Under the pieces are notes generated by a model, which was not told the origin of the DNA, ran no database searches, and worked only from the letters and a program-made list of their open reading frames with translations. A stretch of 64,000 nt of DNA, from assembly GCA_950097015.1 (NCBI GenBank), contig CATNEN010000029.1, positions 1,804,001-1,868,000 on the forward strand, given 5' to 3'. Position numbers and translations under genes: made by a program. This document shows positions 48,601 to 60,900 of this stretch, piece by piece. How positions within the stretch are numbered: position 1 is the stretch's first letter; the number at the start of each line of letters is the position of its first letter. Source of the stretch: Macrostomum hystrix (taxonomy: Eukaryota > Platyhelminthes > Macrostomidae).

Positions 48601-49947
48601 GATCTCCTTGTTGGCATCGCCGATGACGCCAATGTAGTCTGCAGTGGATTAAGCGGACTACTGCTGTTTTGAAAGCTTCGAAAATTATTTTTTATAAATA
48701 ATTGGGAAAAGAGCTGCTGACCGAACAGAGCCTGCACAGCCATGCGGATTCGGTCGCGCAACTCGACGCCAGCGCCGATGATGTTGTTGATCTGATCCAG
48801 AATCCGGATGATGAAGGGCCGGATCAGCTCGAGGAGGCCGTCGATCAGCTGTTTGACATTTCCGATGATCAGGCCGCCCTGGTCTTTGATCGAGTTGATG
48901 ATGGAGTTGATTTGCTGCAATGCGAGGAGGGGCAGTTTGACACAGCTACTTTTGACACAGCTACTTTTGACACAGCTACTTTTGACACAGCTACTTTTGA
49001 CACAGCTACTTTTGACACAGCTACTTTTGACACAGCTACTTTTGACGCAGCTACTTTTGACGCAGCTACTAGTTGAAGTAGAATGATTCGAGTGTGATAA
49101 AAAAACAATCAGTGGATGTGCACTGAGCAAGTTTTGCCTTTTCTACTCACAGTCAGCAGCAGCTTCTTCAGCGGCCGCAGCAGGATGTCAATGATGCCAC
49201 TGATAAAGAAGCCGATTTCCTTCTGGTCGGTTTCTGGCAACAGTGCAAAAATTGGGGGTCATTGGTGAACGCTGACCTCTATGTTCCTGTAATCAATGGT
49301 CTTTATGACCCTCTATGGCCCGAGGGTAGAAACTCTATGGCCCGAGGGGTAGAAACTCTATGGCCCGAGGGGTAGAAACTCTATGGCCCGAGGGGTAGAA
49401 ACTCTATGGCCCGAGGGGTATAGAAACTTTATGGCCCGAGGGGTATAAACTCTATGGCCCGAGGAGAGGTAAAATCTAGGACCCGCGGGAGGAGAAATTT
49501 TAAGACCCAAATGAGAAATCGTCTGATACAAAGGAGAACTTCTATGATCCAAATAATAATTTCTATGACCCAAATAAGAACTTCTATGACCCAAAATAAG
49601 AACTTCTATGACCCAAACAAGAACTTGTACGACCCTAAGAAGCAGGGCCTCGATAACCAATGTCTACAGCTACGAACGAATCGACAAGCCGAAAAAATCA
49701 TTGGCTTTTTTAGAACAAAACTAAAATGACGATCGGTCATTGTCTATGGATTCTTCTTGCAGTCAGTCAGTGTTTGTTTCTACGAAGACATTTTGAATAG
49801 ACAATTCAAAATTCGACTAGCTTGTGTAAAACGGCACTTACTATCCACCTGACCGGTCTGGGAGTCGACCTCGACGGCCGAAACCGTTAGGGCGGCGAGC
49901 CCGACAGCTCCCAGAAGCAGTAGCAATAGCCACGATGACAGTCGCAT
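45672..49947 (-). CDS. Unrecognised secreted, cysteine-free helical repeat protein
   Basis: Complete eight-exon gene: 49842-49947 (ATG), 49151-49233, 48722-48914, 48252-48638, 47561-47751, 46761-46953, 46432-46604 and 45672-45968 (TAA). Phases alternate 1,0,1,1,0,1,0, all borders are GT-AG, and the sum is exactly 540 residues. Residues 1-25 are a signal peptide (SSWLLLLLLGAVGLAAL). The rest is Ile/Leu-rich amphipathic helix without any cysteine. Two module types alternate. Module B is 64 residues (68 in the last): exon 3, the second half of exon 4, exon 6, and the start of exon 8; its core in two copies is ELIRPFVIRILD-like. Module A opens GIxEANK-like: first half of exon 4, exon 5, exon 7, end of exon 8. 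I know no family match. An extracellular structural or amphipathic lipid-binding role is conceivable but unproven. Every intron except the first short ones carries its own minisatellite. Confidence 0.88.
46030..46370. repeat. 23-bp repeat in intron 7 of the secreted protein gene
   Basis: About 15 diverged copies with GACCTTGAGAGATGCCAGTC. Confidence 0.85.
47160..47365. repeat. ~20-bp G-rich repeat in intron 5
   Basis: About ten units with GTGGGGTGGCTGCACAGG and a GCATATGGGGTGGGTA variant. Confidence 0.85.
47795..48185. repeat. 17-bp minisatellite in intron 4
   Basis: About 23 copies of CAGAAGCCTTGACCAAT, each holding a CCAAT pentamer; very uniform. Confidence 0.94.
48937..49075. repeat. 15-bp minisatellite in intron 2
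   Basis: Nine copies of ACAGCTACTTTTGAC, starting about 20 bases upstream of exon 3 on the minus strand, so it lies in the acceptor region. Confidence 0.93.
49300..49640. repeat. Two short arrays in intron 1
   Basis: 49300-49470: 23-base unit with GGCCCGAGGGGTAGAAACTC, about seven copies. 49500-49640: 21-base unit with GACCCAAATAAGAACTTCTA, about six copies. The TCTATGRCCC part is shared, so the second may derive from the first. Confidence 0.88.
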
Positions 49948-50023
49948 TCTATAGTTGAATTTTAGCAGCTCGAGTTTTCAAATTCAGATTCAGCGCAGAT
50001 TAGAAATCAATGGCTGGCAGGAT

Positions 50024-50032
50024 TATATTTAA
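50024..50032 (-). promoter_or_regulatory. Possible TATA box of the secreted repeat protein gene
   Basis: TTAAATATA on the minus strand about 80 bases before the ATG. Position and sequence are plausible; there is no independent support. Confidence 0.3.
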
Positions 50033-50039
50033 GAACTCA

Positions 50040-51338
50040 AATGCAGACAGCCAACAATTGCCAGTTGACTCTCGCCCTCAGCTCCCAGGCCTTGCTGCGC
50101 GTGCCAGCTGGCATTGTCCCAGTGAATTGTTGCGCGTGCCCTAAGCAACTGATAACAGCTCGGGCCATGGGTCCAAAGAGCGGAACCAACGCCAAGTTAA
50201 ATTGAATACAATAACTAAAAACCTGTTGTGAGAATCGGCAGAGAAGCATTGTGTCGTGCCATAATTCCGAAATGGCGAAGCAGCTAATTGATAAGCATGC
50301 AAGTTTTTTCTATTGAGTCCACGTGTTTTTACAACGTAGCCATGATACCCTTCTTAGTTTTTTGTGTTTCCATAAAAAATTATTATAAGAAAACTTAAAA
50401 ATCTGAACATAACTATAAATTTACCAACACAAGAATAGATGCTTTATCAACAGTAATGATAATATATCGCAATGGTCATTATATATTGGTTTGTTGCGCT
50501 AGTTACACTGACAGGTTAGTACAGGTCATAATAAAATTATTGATTAAGCTACAGACAGTTATGCTTAATAACTGCATTCAGAATTCGCCAAGTAAAGCCA
50601 GCAGACAAACGAAACAAGCAAAACAATAACAAAAGAGTAGATCATTAGATAAGTAAATTTTATTGTACTTCATAAATAAACACTGTTGGAATCGGCGAGT
50701 TAATTAGCTCATTCGCTCTTTTCAACTGCTTCTCCTAACCGCGGCGGGAATTCAACGGCATGAAGCAATTAAACAAATAAATATAACTACGCAACGAGAA
50801 AGGCGCGAGTTTAAAAATGGCGTCTTTGTATGTCATACGTTGCCGTTGAAAATGTAAGCTCAGAGTGTTGACGAGTTAAAAATTGTTCTTCGTAAAATGG
50901 CGATAATTGTTTCAGAATCTTCTGAAATTAGGAAATCTATTTATTGCCAACAATCGATACAGTTTATATTGTTCACATTTTATTGAACTGCCAATTAGCT
51001 TGCCATATAGTACTTTTGTAAACTTCCTGTCTATAGCCTTATCTTATTTCATAACTGATTTAAAATGAACATAGTATGTAGAGGACAATCATGAAACATG
51101 AAAAATGAGTAAAAACTACATAAACTACTAGAGTTACTTAAAACATCCCTTACAGCATCAGATTGGGTATGCAAAACAAAGAGCTTTTAAAAGCAACCAT
51201 TTTGTTTTATGACGTTTGATATAAAATATGTGTTGAAACGATTTTACGCTCGCATAATTATTGACGTAACACGGAGTAACGCTCGGCATGAGAATAACTA
51301 AGATAAATACACAACCCTTTGAAGCAGCAACTGCATTT
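50040..51338. other. No gene seen
   Basis: AT-rich intergenic sequence between two minus-strand genes. Confidence 0.4.
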
Positions 51339-51605
51339 TTAATCACTTTTGATTAATGCAAAGTGAGAGTTGCTGATATTATTAATACTTATCATCATGG
51401 AACACTTTGACTTGAAACTGTCTTTTGGTGATATTGCAAAGCCATAAAAAGTTTGATTTCCGCAATGAGTATGGACTGACAGCATCAATTGGTGCATTAC
51501 GTTGCAAATCCTTTGAACCTTATCAACTTTTATTGATTTTTGTTCACAGATAATTTGCCTTACAGTTAGCAAAACGAAAAAAAAAGTTGAAAGCAAAATA
51601 GCCAT
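51339..51605 (-). CDS. Possible small secreted cysteine-containing protein
   Basis: Single-exon frame of 88 residues. It starts MAILLSTFFFVLLTVRQIIC, a convincing signal peptide, and then has cysteines in RICNV, THCGN and KSKCS. The bases before the ATG (TTTCAACTAG|A) nearly copy those before the secreted repeat protein ATG (TTCAACTATAG|A), as expected of a shared acceptor-type context. The frame is AT-rich like its surroundings, so chance cannot be excluded. No family is recognised. It lies about 330 bases after the MPDZ/PATJ gene on the same strand. Confidence 0.4.
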   Translation of the reverse strand: MAILLSTFFFVLLTVRQIICEQKSIKVDKVQRICNVMHQLMLSVHTHCGNQTFYGFAISPKDSFKSKCSMMISINNISNSHFALIKSD

Positions 51606-51931
51606 TCTAGTTGAAATCTGAAGCTGGTTTGTGCATCACACCTATACCTAAATCTGGACTTGGACGCCACAGACTCTTAAGTTAAGCTATTGAATGACTG
51701 ATCAGTGAGTCATCTCTCCAGGTTCAATAAAAATCTGTTAACTGATATAGCGGAGTGAGGTGGTGGGACAGGGCGTGAGGTGGATGTCGCGCCAGCCAAT
51801 CGGTGTTAAGCTAGTGTAACGGATAACTACTTTTCCTTTCCCAACGATGAATACTAAAATGGCAAAACCATTCAGCATGCCTCAGTTTTTAACAAAACTA
51901 AACAAAACTAACGTTTTTAACAGGATGAAAT

Positions 51932-54900
51932 TTACGCGGGATCTCGATAAACAACCAGAGTCAAGTCGCCGACCGCTGACTTCAGAACAGCCACCGCCTC
52001 CTCGTGGGTCACACTGTCGAAGGCGCGCCCATTGACAGCCTCGATTCTGTCGCCCCTGGCTAACCGGCCGCGAGCTAAGCCCGACTCGGCCACAGTTTTT
52101 ATGTAGATTGGAAAGTCGCCACATGGCGAGCCGACCCCGCCGACGATGCTGAAGCCGAGCGTTTGCTGGCCGGCCTGGCGGCTCAGTCGGATTGACAGGC
52201 GCCCAGTTGGCAGCTCCTCGTCGCTGCGGCGGAGCTCAAGCTGCACCGTCTGCGGCTCCGACGAGCTCAGCAGAGCCAGCGCATGCGACAACGGCCGACC
52301 CTCCACCGACTGGCCGTTCACTCTTAGCAACTCATCGTCCACCTGTACAGAAGGGTAAGTGTGTATAGTTGACATTTGGCAAGTTGAAATATAGTTGACA
52401 CTGTTTAGATACATTGTGTGTGGCTAGGAAGGACACCCAGCTGCTAAGACACCAGTCAAGAAAGACACCCAGCTGCTAAGACACCTGTCAACAAGGATAC
52501 CCAGCTGCTAACACACCAGTCAACAAGGACACCCAGCTGCTAAGACACCAGTCAGCAAGGATACCCAGCTGCTAACACACCAGTCAACAAGGATACCCAA
52601 ATGCTTAGACACCAGTCAACAAGGACACCCAGCTGCTAAGACACCTGTCAACAAGGATACCCAGCTGCTAACACACCTGTCAACAAGGATACCCAGCTGC
52701 TAACACACCAGTCAACAAGGACACCCAGCTGCTAAGACACCAGTCTAGGAGACCTAGCCTTCAAGACATCAGTCAAGAAGGACATCCAGCTGCTAAGACA
52801 CCATGCTAGGAGACCTAGCCTTCAAGACACCAGTCAAGAAGGACACCCAGCTGCTAAGACACCTGTCAACAAAGACACCCAGCTGCTAACACACCAGTCA
52901 AAAAGGACACCCAACTGCTAAGACACCTGTCAACAAGGACACCCAGCTGCTAACACACCAGTCAACAAGGACACCCAACTGCTAAGACACCTGTCAACAA
53001 GGACACCCAGCTGCTAACACACCAGTCAACAAGGACACCCAGCTGCTAAGACACCAGTCTAAGAGACCTAGCCTTCAAGACACCAGTCAAGAAGGACACC
53101 CAGTTGCTAAGATACCAGTCTAGGAGACCTAGCCTTCAAGACACCAGTCAAGAAGGACACCCAGTTGCTAAGACACCAGTCTAGGAGACCTAGCCTTCAA
53201 GACAGCAGTCAAGAAGGACACCAGCTGCTAAGACACCAGTCTAGGAGACCTAGCATTCAAGACAGCAGTCAAGAAGGACACCAGCTGCTAAGATACCAGT
53301 CTAGGAGACCTAGCCTTGAAGACACCAGTACAGAAGGACATGTTCAACCAGCTAGAAAATCTACTAACCCGAATTTTCCCACACTTTGCCGCCGGTCCTT
53401 TTGGCGTCAGCCGCTCAACGAAGGCACCGCCGCAGATGACCTCGGAGGAGACGGCAGTTCCTGGTGGCAACAGTTGAACTGCAGGACTGCCAGCCAGCTG
53501 GAGGCCGAGGCCAGTGCGATCGGCTTGGCTAGAAGGGCCGCGCTTCAGGTGCACTTCATACACCGAAGAATTCACTGCCAGGTGAAAGTTTAGAAGGCGA
53601 ATGAATGAGTCTGCTTGAGTATGTTAATTCAAAATGGGTGTTAAAACCATGGGAACTAAAAAAGTGTGGGAAAATCTGATAGACGATTAAAAATTGGTTC
53701 ATTTTATGCGTGTTAGTTGAATGGGAATTTAAAATGGATTATTATTACAAATTTGCTTCCTAATATTATTACTCATTAGTTAAATGCAGCTACACAACAC
53801 GGCGGGACAAATAGTTCTGTCATCAATAGAATGAGCCCTCTATGCATTTGGGTTGAGCACAGCCAATTCTGTGCTCACTGGCTGAGGGATATGCAAGCCT
53901 TCACAGAGAGCTGACAGCTGCTGTTTTTTGTTAAAAATAATAAATTGACGGAAGAAGCGTCAGAATTTGTTTCGAACACGCGATTAACACATAATTCACG
54001 CGCTACGAATCCGCTTGTACTTTGCAAAATACGCAACACTTCAAAGGTAAAAAAAGAAACAAGAAACGTTTGCCAACAAAAGGGCTTTTTAGTGGAATAA
54101 AAGCAACAAGGGCGAATTGTGCAGAAATGCTGCAAGCAGGGGTGGGTTGGGGCTAATGTAAGCCGAGCCTGAACCAGCTGATAGAGCAAACGTTACAGCA
54201 GCTGCTTGAGCAATGCCTTCTGCGTTTGCGCACTTCTGGTAGGGATAGAAATATGGTCGGTGGGTGAAGCAAATACTTTGAGCACTTTGGCGCCCACTCG
54301 GATTGGTCAGCCATCTCATCCCCGACGTCCACCTCACTCCTGACACCCATCTCACACCTGAAGTCCACCTCACTCCCGACACTCACCCCACTTTGAACAC
54401 CCTCCTCACTCCCGACACCCTCCTCACTCCCGACACCCACCTCGCTGCCCACACCCACCTCACTCCCGAAAACAACCTCACTCCGGACAACCACCTCACT
54501 CCCGAACTTTGACACGAGAACAATAAACTCCAGAATCAAGAATTCTGTGAAATTAGTGTAAAAATCTATTTGCTATACAAGTGTACAAACTCTGAACCAA
54601 CTATAATACGAGCGTAAGAGCATAATCAATAGTGCTTAGCACACTACAAGGATAGATATTCCGCGTTTCAGTAACAGCGCCACCCTCCAAAAGAACTCAA
54701 GCAAGCACTCAAAAAACATAAGCTCACGAGCTACACAGGAAAATAAAGAAGGTTAAAACCAGGCAACGGAGTGCAAGCGCTAGGCAGGTCCAGTGCACAG
54801 ATACGGAGGATTTTGGCACAACACAAGCAACCCTTGAACGAAAAAGACACGTAGAGAGCCACAACAGAGGCGCAATACAGAAAAGCTATAGACAAGATAG

Positions 54901-57900
54901 AAAAGCTAGGCATCAGGTAAACAAAGCACAATAAACTACAGACTAATAGGCAGCCAGTGCAGTCAGCCTACCAGAATTTCGAGAGGGGAGCCTCATCAAC
55001 CGTTTGGTCCGTCCATGATTGGTCGGTCTATCTAGCTGAATGCTTCTTCCGCATATAATTGTCTCCCTTATTTTTATATCTTGAGTTTTAATAAACAAGA
55101 CTTTAGAATATCTAATTAAATTAATACTGTCTGAGTTTTTTGTATTCGAAATAGCTTAACATAGATCTAATAACCTACACTATAGATAAAACTGATTAAT
55201 GACATTTCGATGACGACAAAATGATTGGTTTTTAGCAGTGCCGGTGAGAAATCATGATGACTGTGCTTAGGAGCATCATCAAAGTCCACCTGAATTGAAA
55301 TGGGAGAAATTAAACATGAGGACAGCACTAATATAGATTCAACTGCGTGGTGATGTTATTCGATAACCTCTTTGTAGGCGTCTATAATATATTAATTATA
55401 TAGATATTATATCAGTTAGATATTTATATAGCAAGTTGGGCCTGATGCACACCTGTTAAGTCCATGGACAGGGAAGGCCGCTACACCCACCTAAATTTGC
55501 TACCAGTAGCATAGCAACGGAGCATAGCAACGGAGCATTGCAACGGAGCATAGCAACGGAGCATAGCAACGGAGCATAGCAACGCAGCATAGCGACGGAG
55601 CATAGCAACGCAGCATAGCAACGGAGCATAGCAACAGAGCATAGCGACGGAGCATAGCAACAGAGCATAGCAACGGAGCATAGCAACTGAGCATAGCGAC
55701 GGAGCATAGCAACAGAGCATAGCAACGGAGAGCGTATATTTTGCTAGCGAGGATGTTGCTAGCCAAAGCTCGCTAACTCTTTGCCAACAGAAAAAAATGA
55801 GCTATCAAATCGATACTCGAAGGGGCCATTCGTGCGTTGGTTTTTGCTGTCGTTAACTAAGCCGAGCAAGAAACTTTTAATACATACTGTAAGCTCTCTT
55901 CGTCCGAGTATAATAGTATCGCTAAAGACAGCCAGAAATTATATTAAACCTGCAAGTATGCTCCAAAATAGTGCCAGACAATTGCAGACTATTTTATTAT
56001 TTCCCTATGTATTACAAACTCAGGTAAACTTGGAGAGTACACTTGTCTAACTAATTAGCAAAGCAATATCTAGCTCAATACCTAAAATATTCTCAAAGCA
56101 AAGTATATAGGGGCTGTAGCCTAGTGGTTAGAGCGTCGGATTCACGACTTGTAGGTTAGAGGTTCGATTCCACAGAAACAGTTTGTGTACTTTAGCAAGA
56201 CAATTAACACTTAATTGATGGCTGGGTTTGGAAAATAGCCTCAGTCCATGGACTGAACAGCCGTACACAGCCTTCAGATGCGTGCTGTCGGCTGTACATC
56301 TGGCCCGATTATTCTTTTTTTAAGAGATAAGAGACTTCAGCTAAAAATTTACTCGTTAACAAAATTCAAAGAACCAACGGGGCATAGCAACGGCCTGAGC
56401 ACTTTGATGGTGTTACCGGCTTGCAAGCGGCAAGCAATTCACCAGTGAGTCTCACATTAAGTTGGGTCAAATGATCCGATAAAACAAAGCATGGGAGGCA
56501 CGTGATAGTTGGGTTTGCTACAAATTTTCTCATTCACCTATAGAAGAACTAGAAGTAATTTTTTTAACCTCATTGTACCAAGCGATTCTAAAAAAGCAAT
56601 GATACGAGTAGAAATCTGATCAGATCAAAATCAAATCAAAATCGAATAAAATAATGAGCTGTTGAAACTAAGTATAAATTTGTTGCTACTGCTAACTCGG
56701 CCTCAATAGGCTTTAGATTTATGAGGAGGTTGTGATGCTTGCACATCCCGCAACCGGTTCATTTTAAATCGTTTATACCACGAGAACCCAATCAGAGAGC
56801 CGCTAGTAGCGGCCGCAACTTACCGCACTTTCGTTTCGATTTGGCACCGGAACCCACGTGCTTGAGGCGACCAATTAGGAAACTGACTTTGCCCTGTGCC
56901 GAAGACTGCAATTAAGATAGGATAATTAAGATAAGATAGGACTGCAACTGCGAACACTGCGAACAGGTTATCAAAATTCCAACTGATTAGCCGTATTTTA
57001 CCTTCAACATTGCCGCCACCTCCGAGTGGGGTGCCTTGCGCACGTCCGTGCCATTTATCTCCAGGATTCTGTCGCCAGGCTGCAGGCGGCTGTCGCTCTC
57101 AGCGGCGCCGCCTCTGATCTGTGTATCCGGGATGGCAGGAATGGGAAAAATAGATTCGGTAACCAGTTTCAGACGAGCTGCTGTACCACTGACCAAGTCA
57201 CACTCAACAACAACCAGCATCACATGAGCTGCTGTACCACTGACCAAGTCACACTCAACTACAACCAGCATCACATGAGCTACAGCTAAAATATAAAATT
57301 CTAACCTCCTATAATTTGTTAAGCGAACGAACTTCCAGTACCAAATATACGCAGAGCGTTAACTCACAATGTCCGACACCTGCACACCCTCGTCCCGAGA
57401 GCGACCGACAATGCTGAAGCCGAGTCCTCGGCCGGGCTTCCTCACAAGGTCCAGCCGATGCAGCTCGTACAGGTCCGCCTCCGTGACGGCCTTTTCATCG
57501 CGACGCACTCGTAGACGAACGCGAGGCCCGGCCTGAAGGATGACCGACTTGGCTTCGTCGTGAGTGATTCCGGCCAGTGATCGATCGCCCACAGACAGGA
57601 TTTGATCGCCCGGTCGGAGTCGGCGATCGATGCCGGCCGCGCCAGCATCGTACACCTCGTGAATGATGATGGCGTTCTGTCGGTGGGAGACGTTGACGCA
57701 AGATTTTTGTTGGGAATTTTAGCAGAAAAAAACAAATATTATTTAATTAGCCTAACTCCTACTATAAACCTTTCGTAAGAATAATAATAACTGCAGGAGG
57801 GCTGCGGGCAATGGCACATCATTTGGTGACACTAGACCCGCAGCCAGCGAGGAGGCAATTCTGCCCATTTCGCTGACTCCTCGGAACACACGCACACAGA

Positions 57901-60900
57901 TACCGTACGCAGGCACACACTCACACAGGTGTGTACATCTGCCCTGACTTTTCTCATCGTTAGACAGTTTACACTTCACTGTGCTTAGGAGGTTGGCCCT
58001 CAAGGGCTTAAATTGCACGACAAGCCCCCAAAACCTTCCCTCCGCGGCTACGTCCTAAAATGAATGCCGCGGAATCGAGCTCAGGGACCTTGGTGCGAGG
58101 GGCAAACGCGTTAACCGCTCTGCCACTCACCCTCCAAAGCGTTCGTAAGATAAGTTCGATCTTATCTCGGCAGTGAAAATGTCAGCCCTCAAGTCATTGG
58201 AATACGGAGCAAATTAATAAAATGCTCCCACTGCTGACAAATGGACGAAAATAACAAAGCCAATTTCGGTCGATAATTAATGACACATCTGGTTCAATCT
58301 CTAGTCAGCACGCACGGCACGTCCCGGCAAAAGTCGATATCGTGCCTTCATCTTACGAGCTCGTACATTTCCTGCAAGTCTAGTTCTTGGCATCTTTTTT
58401 CTATACATAGCTTACTGAGCAAAGTAGATCTCAAGGAGAAGTGGAACCTCCGCCCCCAGGCTGACCTGTCAGCTGCAGCATGGCCAGGAAGAGACAAGCA
58501 GACATAGAAAAAGGTAAAGCAGCAGGAGAGAATAGTCAGGGAGAGAAGACGTGACTATACTTTGCCCTCTCGGTGGCGGAGGGGAGGTTGTCGTCGCTAA
58601 GCATAACACTTTCGCCTTCAACTAACTGCATGGCCCCCAGACAGGAAGAAGAAAAAGCCAGAGTGAGATTGAAAGGGAGGCCAGACGGGAATGAGGGCGT
58701 CGGGGATTAGGAACACGCTTTGGGAGATAAGCATGGAGGATGATAATTCCCCCCTCGCCAGTCGGCCTCCCATTCCTTCTACCTGCCCTAGACATCTTAT
58801 GCGGAGTGAATCTAGATTAATAATTAAAGCAGGCCGAATAACCTTAGCCCGACACACCTCCGGGTTGTCAAGCTTTGAATGAGCGAATTGAATTCAGAGC
58901 TTTGAGCATAAATTGAACTGCCTCACTAAGTAGCACAGTCCACACAGAGTTCAAATCGCATAGTTTATTAGGCTGCTCATGCATGGGATCTGTCTGAATG
59001 GATGGGTTAGATTTCCTAGTCTGCTGATGATAATTCACACTGAATGAATCGGCAAATATGAAAGTCTTTTCTTTAAAGCAAAAAATGTCAAAGGGTCCCT
59101 GTGAACCCCTTAGCCTCATTATCCGAGGAGTACCTTCATAACTTCATCTCCTTTCAAACCCAGATTCTCGATTGCTGCTGCGACTATGTTTGAAGGCGGA
59201 ATAATGGGGACGGGCAAGAATGGGGAGTGCATTTCCGGATTAGGCTTGAGCGGGTACCCGACGAAATAAGACCGAATCTTATACTCAACTTCCCATAGAT
59301 CCTCAGCTCCCAGATCCTATATAGGGCAGTTTTATTCCCGCGCGACCCTTGAGGAGAAATGAATTTAGCATGCCTGCTCAAACCAGTCCCTGTGTGGGAC
59401 GGCTGCTCAAACCAGTCCCTGTGTGGGACGGGACGGACTCGACTTTAAGCCCTTGGAGATGATTAAGGATGAAGAGGAGAGCAGGGCGCAATGATCCGAC
59501 TGTTTTCTGTCCATCTCTTCACCTTGCAAAGCAACTCCGACAGACCCCCTCCCCAGAGCCATGTGGCCCTTTAGAATTCTGTCAACTGGCAACTTGGTCC
59601 GAGCCTGCTTAAATCCAACGCATTCATCTGCATCTCTCTCTCTCTCTCTCTATCTCTCTCAACGTCGCATAAAGCTGACGGTAATTCCTACGAGTCACAT
59701 TAAATTAATTCACATTTCGTAATGCAGAGTCATCCAACTGTATCCTGTTTGTTTCTTCTGATACTTTTGATTTCATTCCGACCGATGAAAATAAAAAGCC
59801 TTCGATTACATTGCTTTTTGAACAGTCGAAAAACTACCAGTTAACTGACACACAAAGACTCCGATTTCAACTGACACAAAAACTGAATCTCACGCTAAAA
59901 CAAAGACTCCGATTTCAACTGACACAAAGACTCAATCTCCGACTGACGCAAAGACTCGGGTTTCAACTGACACAAAGACTCACTCTTCAACTTACACAAT
60001 GGTTTTAACGCCAACAGAAAAATGACTCACCAAGGCAGTATCACTACCGCCGACAATGCTGACACCGAGGCTGTTGTCACCTTTGTTGATCTCGATAAGA
60101 GTCTCCCGGCCAACCTGGATGTCGCAAGTTGCCGGATTGCCCGAGGCCGTTGTCGCTGTTGTCAACACCGCAGCTTCGTCGTTCGACGCTGCCGAGGCTG
60201 CGCCCGTAGCAGTCGCCGAAGTCGCTGCCGCCATCGCCGCGGCCGCAGGCGGTGTCGAAGTTGTCAATGCTTCTCCCGACGATGCCGCCGCCGCAGCAGT
60301 CGAGGCAGTCGCCACCGCCGAAGCCTGCTGACTGTTCTTGACCATATCCGGTGCTGTTGATTCACCTTTTGCCGCTGCTGCTATTGCTGAAGGCGCTTCG
60401 TCGGCTCTGGACCGTTTCTGGGGACCTAAAAGACCAGATTTACAGCTTTACAAGGTTTCAATTCCAGTCCGAGCCGAGTACATATAGGACTGGCCTCCTC
60501 TTAAACAGGCCAAATCCTCCACCTTGCCAAAATTCACGTGGATTCGCTGCTTCCTTGCATCCAATCAGATGATTTCGGTGGCACACACACACTCACACAC
60601 ACTCACACTCACACTCACACTCACACTCACACTCACGCTCACACTCACACTCACACACTCACACTCACACTCACACTCACATTCACACTCACACTCACAC
60701 TCACACTCAATTTTGAACCAATATGAATTCGCCAAAGAGGTTTCTACAGAACACTGTCACTGGTTCTTGTCTACAGGGTCTTCAAAGTTAGTTCATCGTA
60801 AAGAGCGGAAACTTTTGATTCAGATGGTGGAAATTCACGAAAATCGGTTATTCGGTTTGGGATCAATTGTGAAGTAGGCAGTGGGTATTTCAAAAACCTT

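Noticed and set aside
56108-56180. Functional tRNA gene
   Set aside because: Boxes intact, but the 3' side does not pair with the 5' end; it is the head of a SINE.
60022-60360. Arg/Ser-rich 112-residue and Ala/Val-rich 91-residue forward frames
   Set aside because: Opposite strand of the Ala/Thr-rich linker and PDZ b exon.
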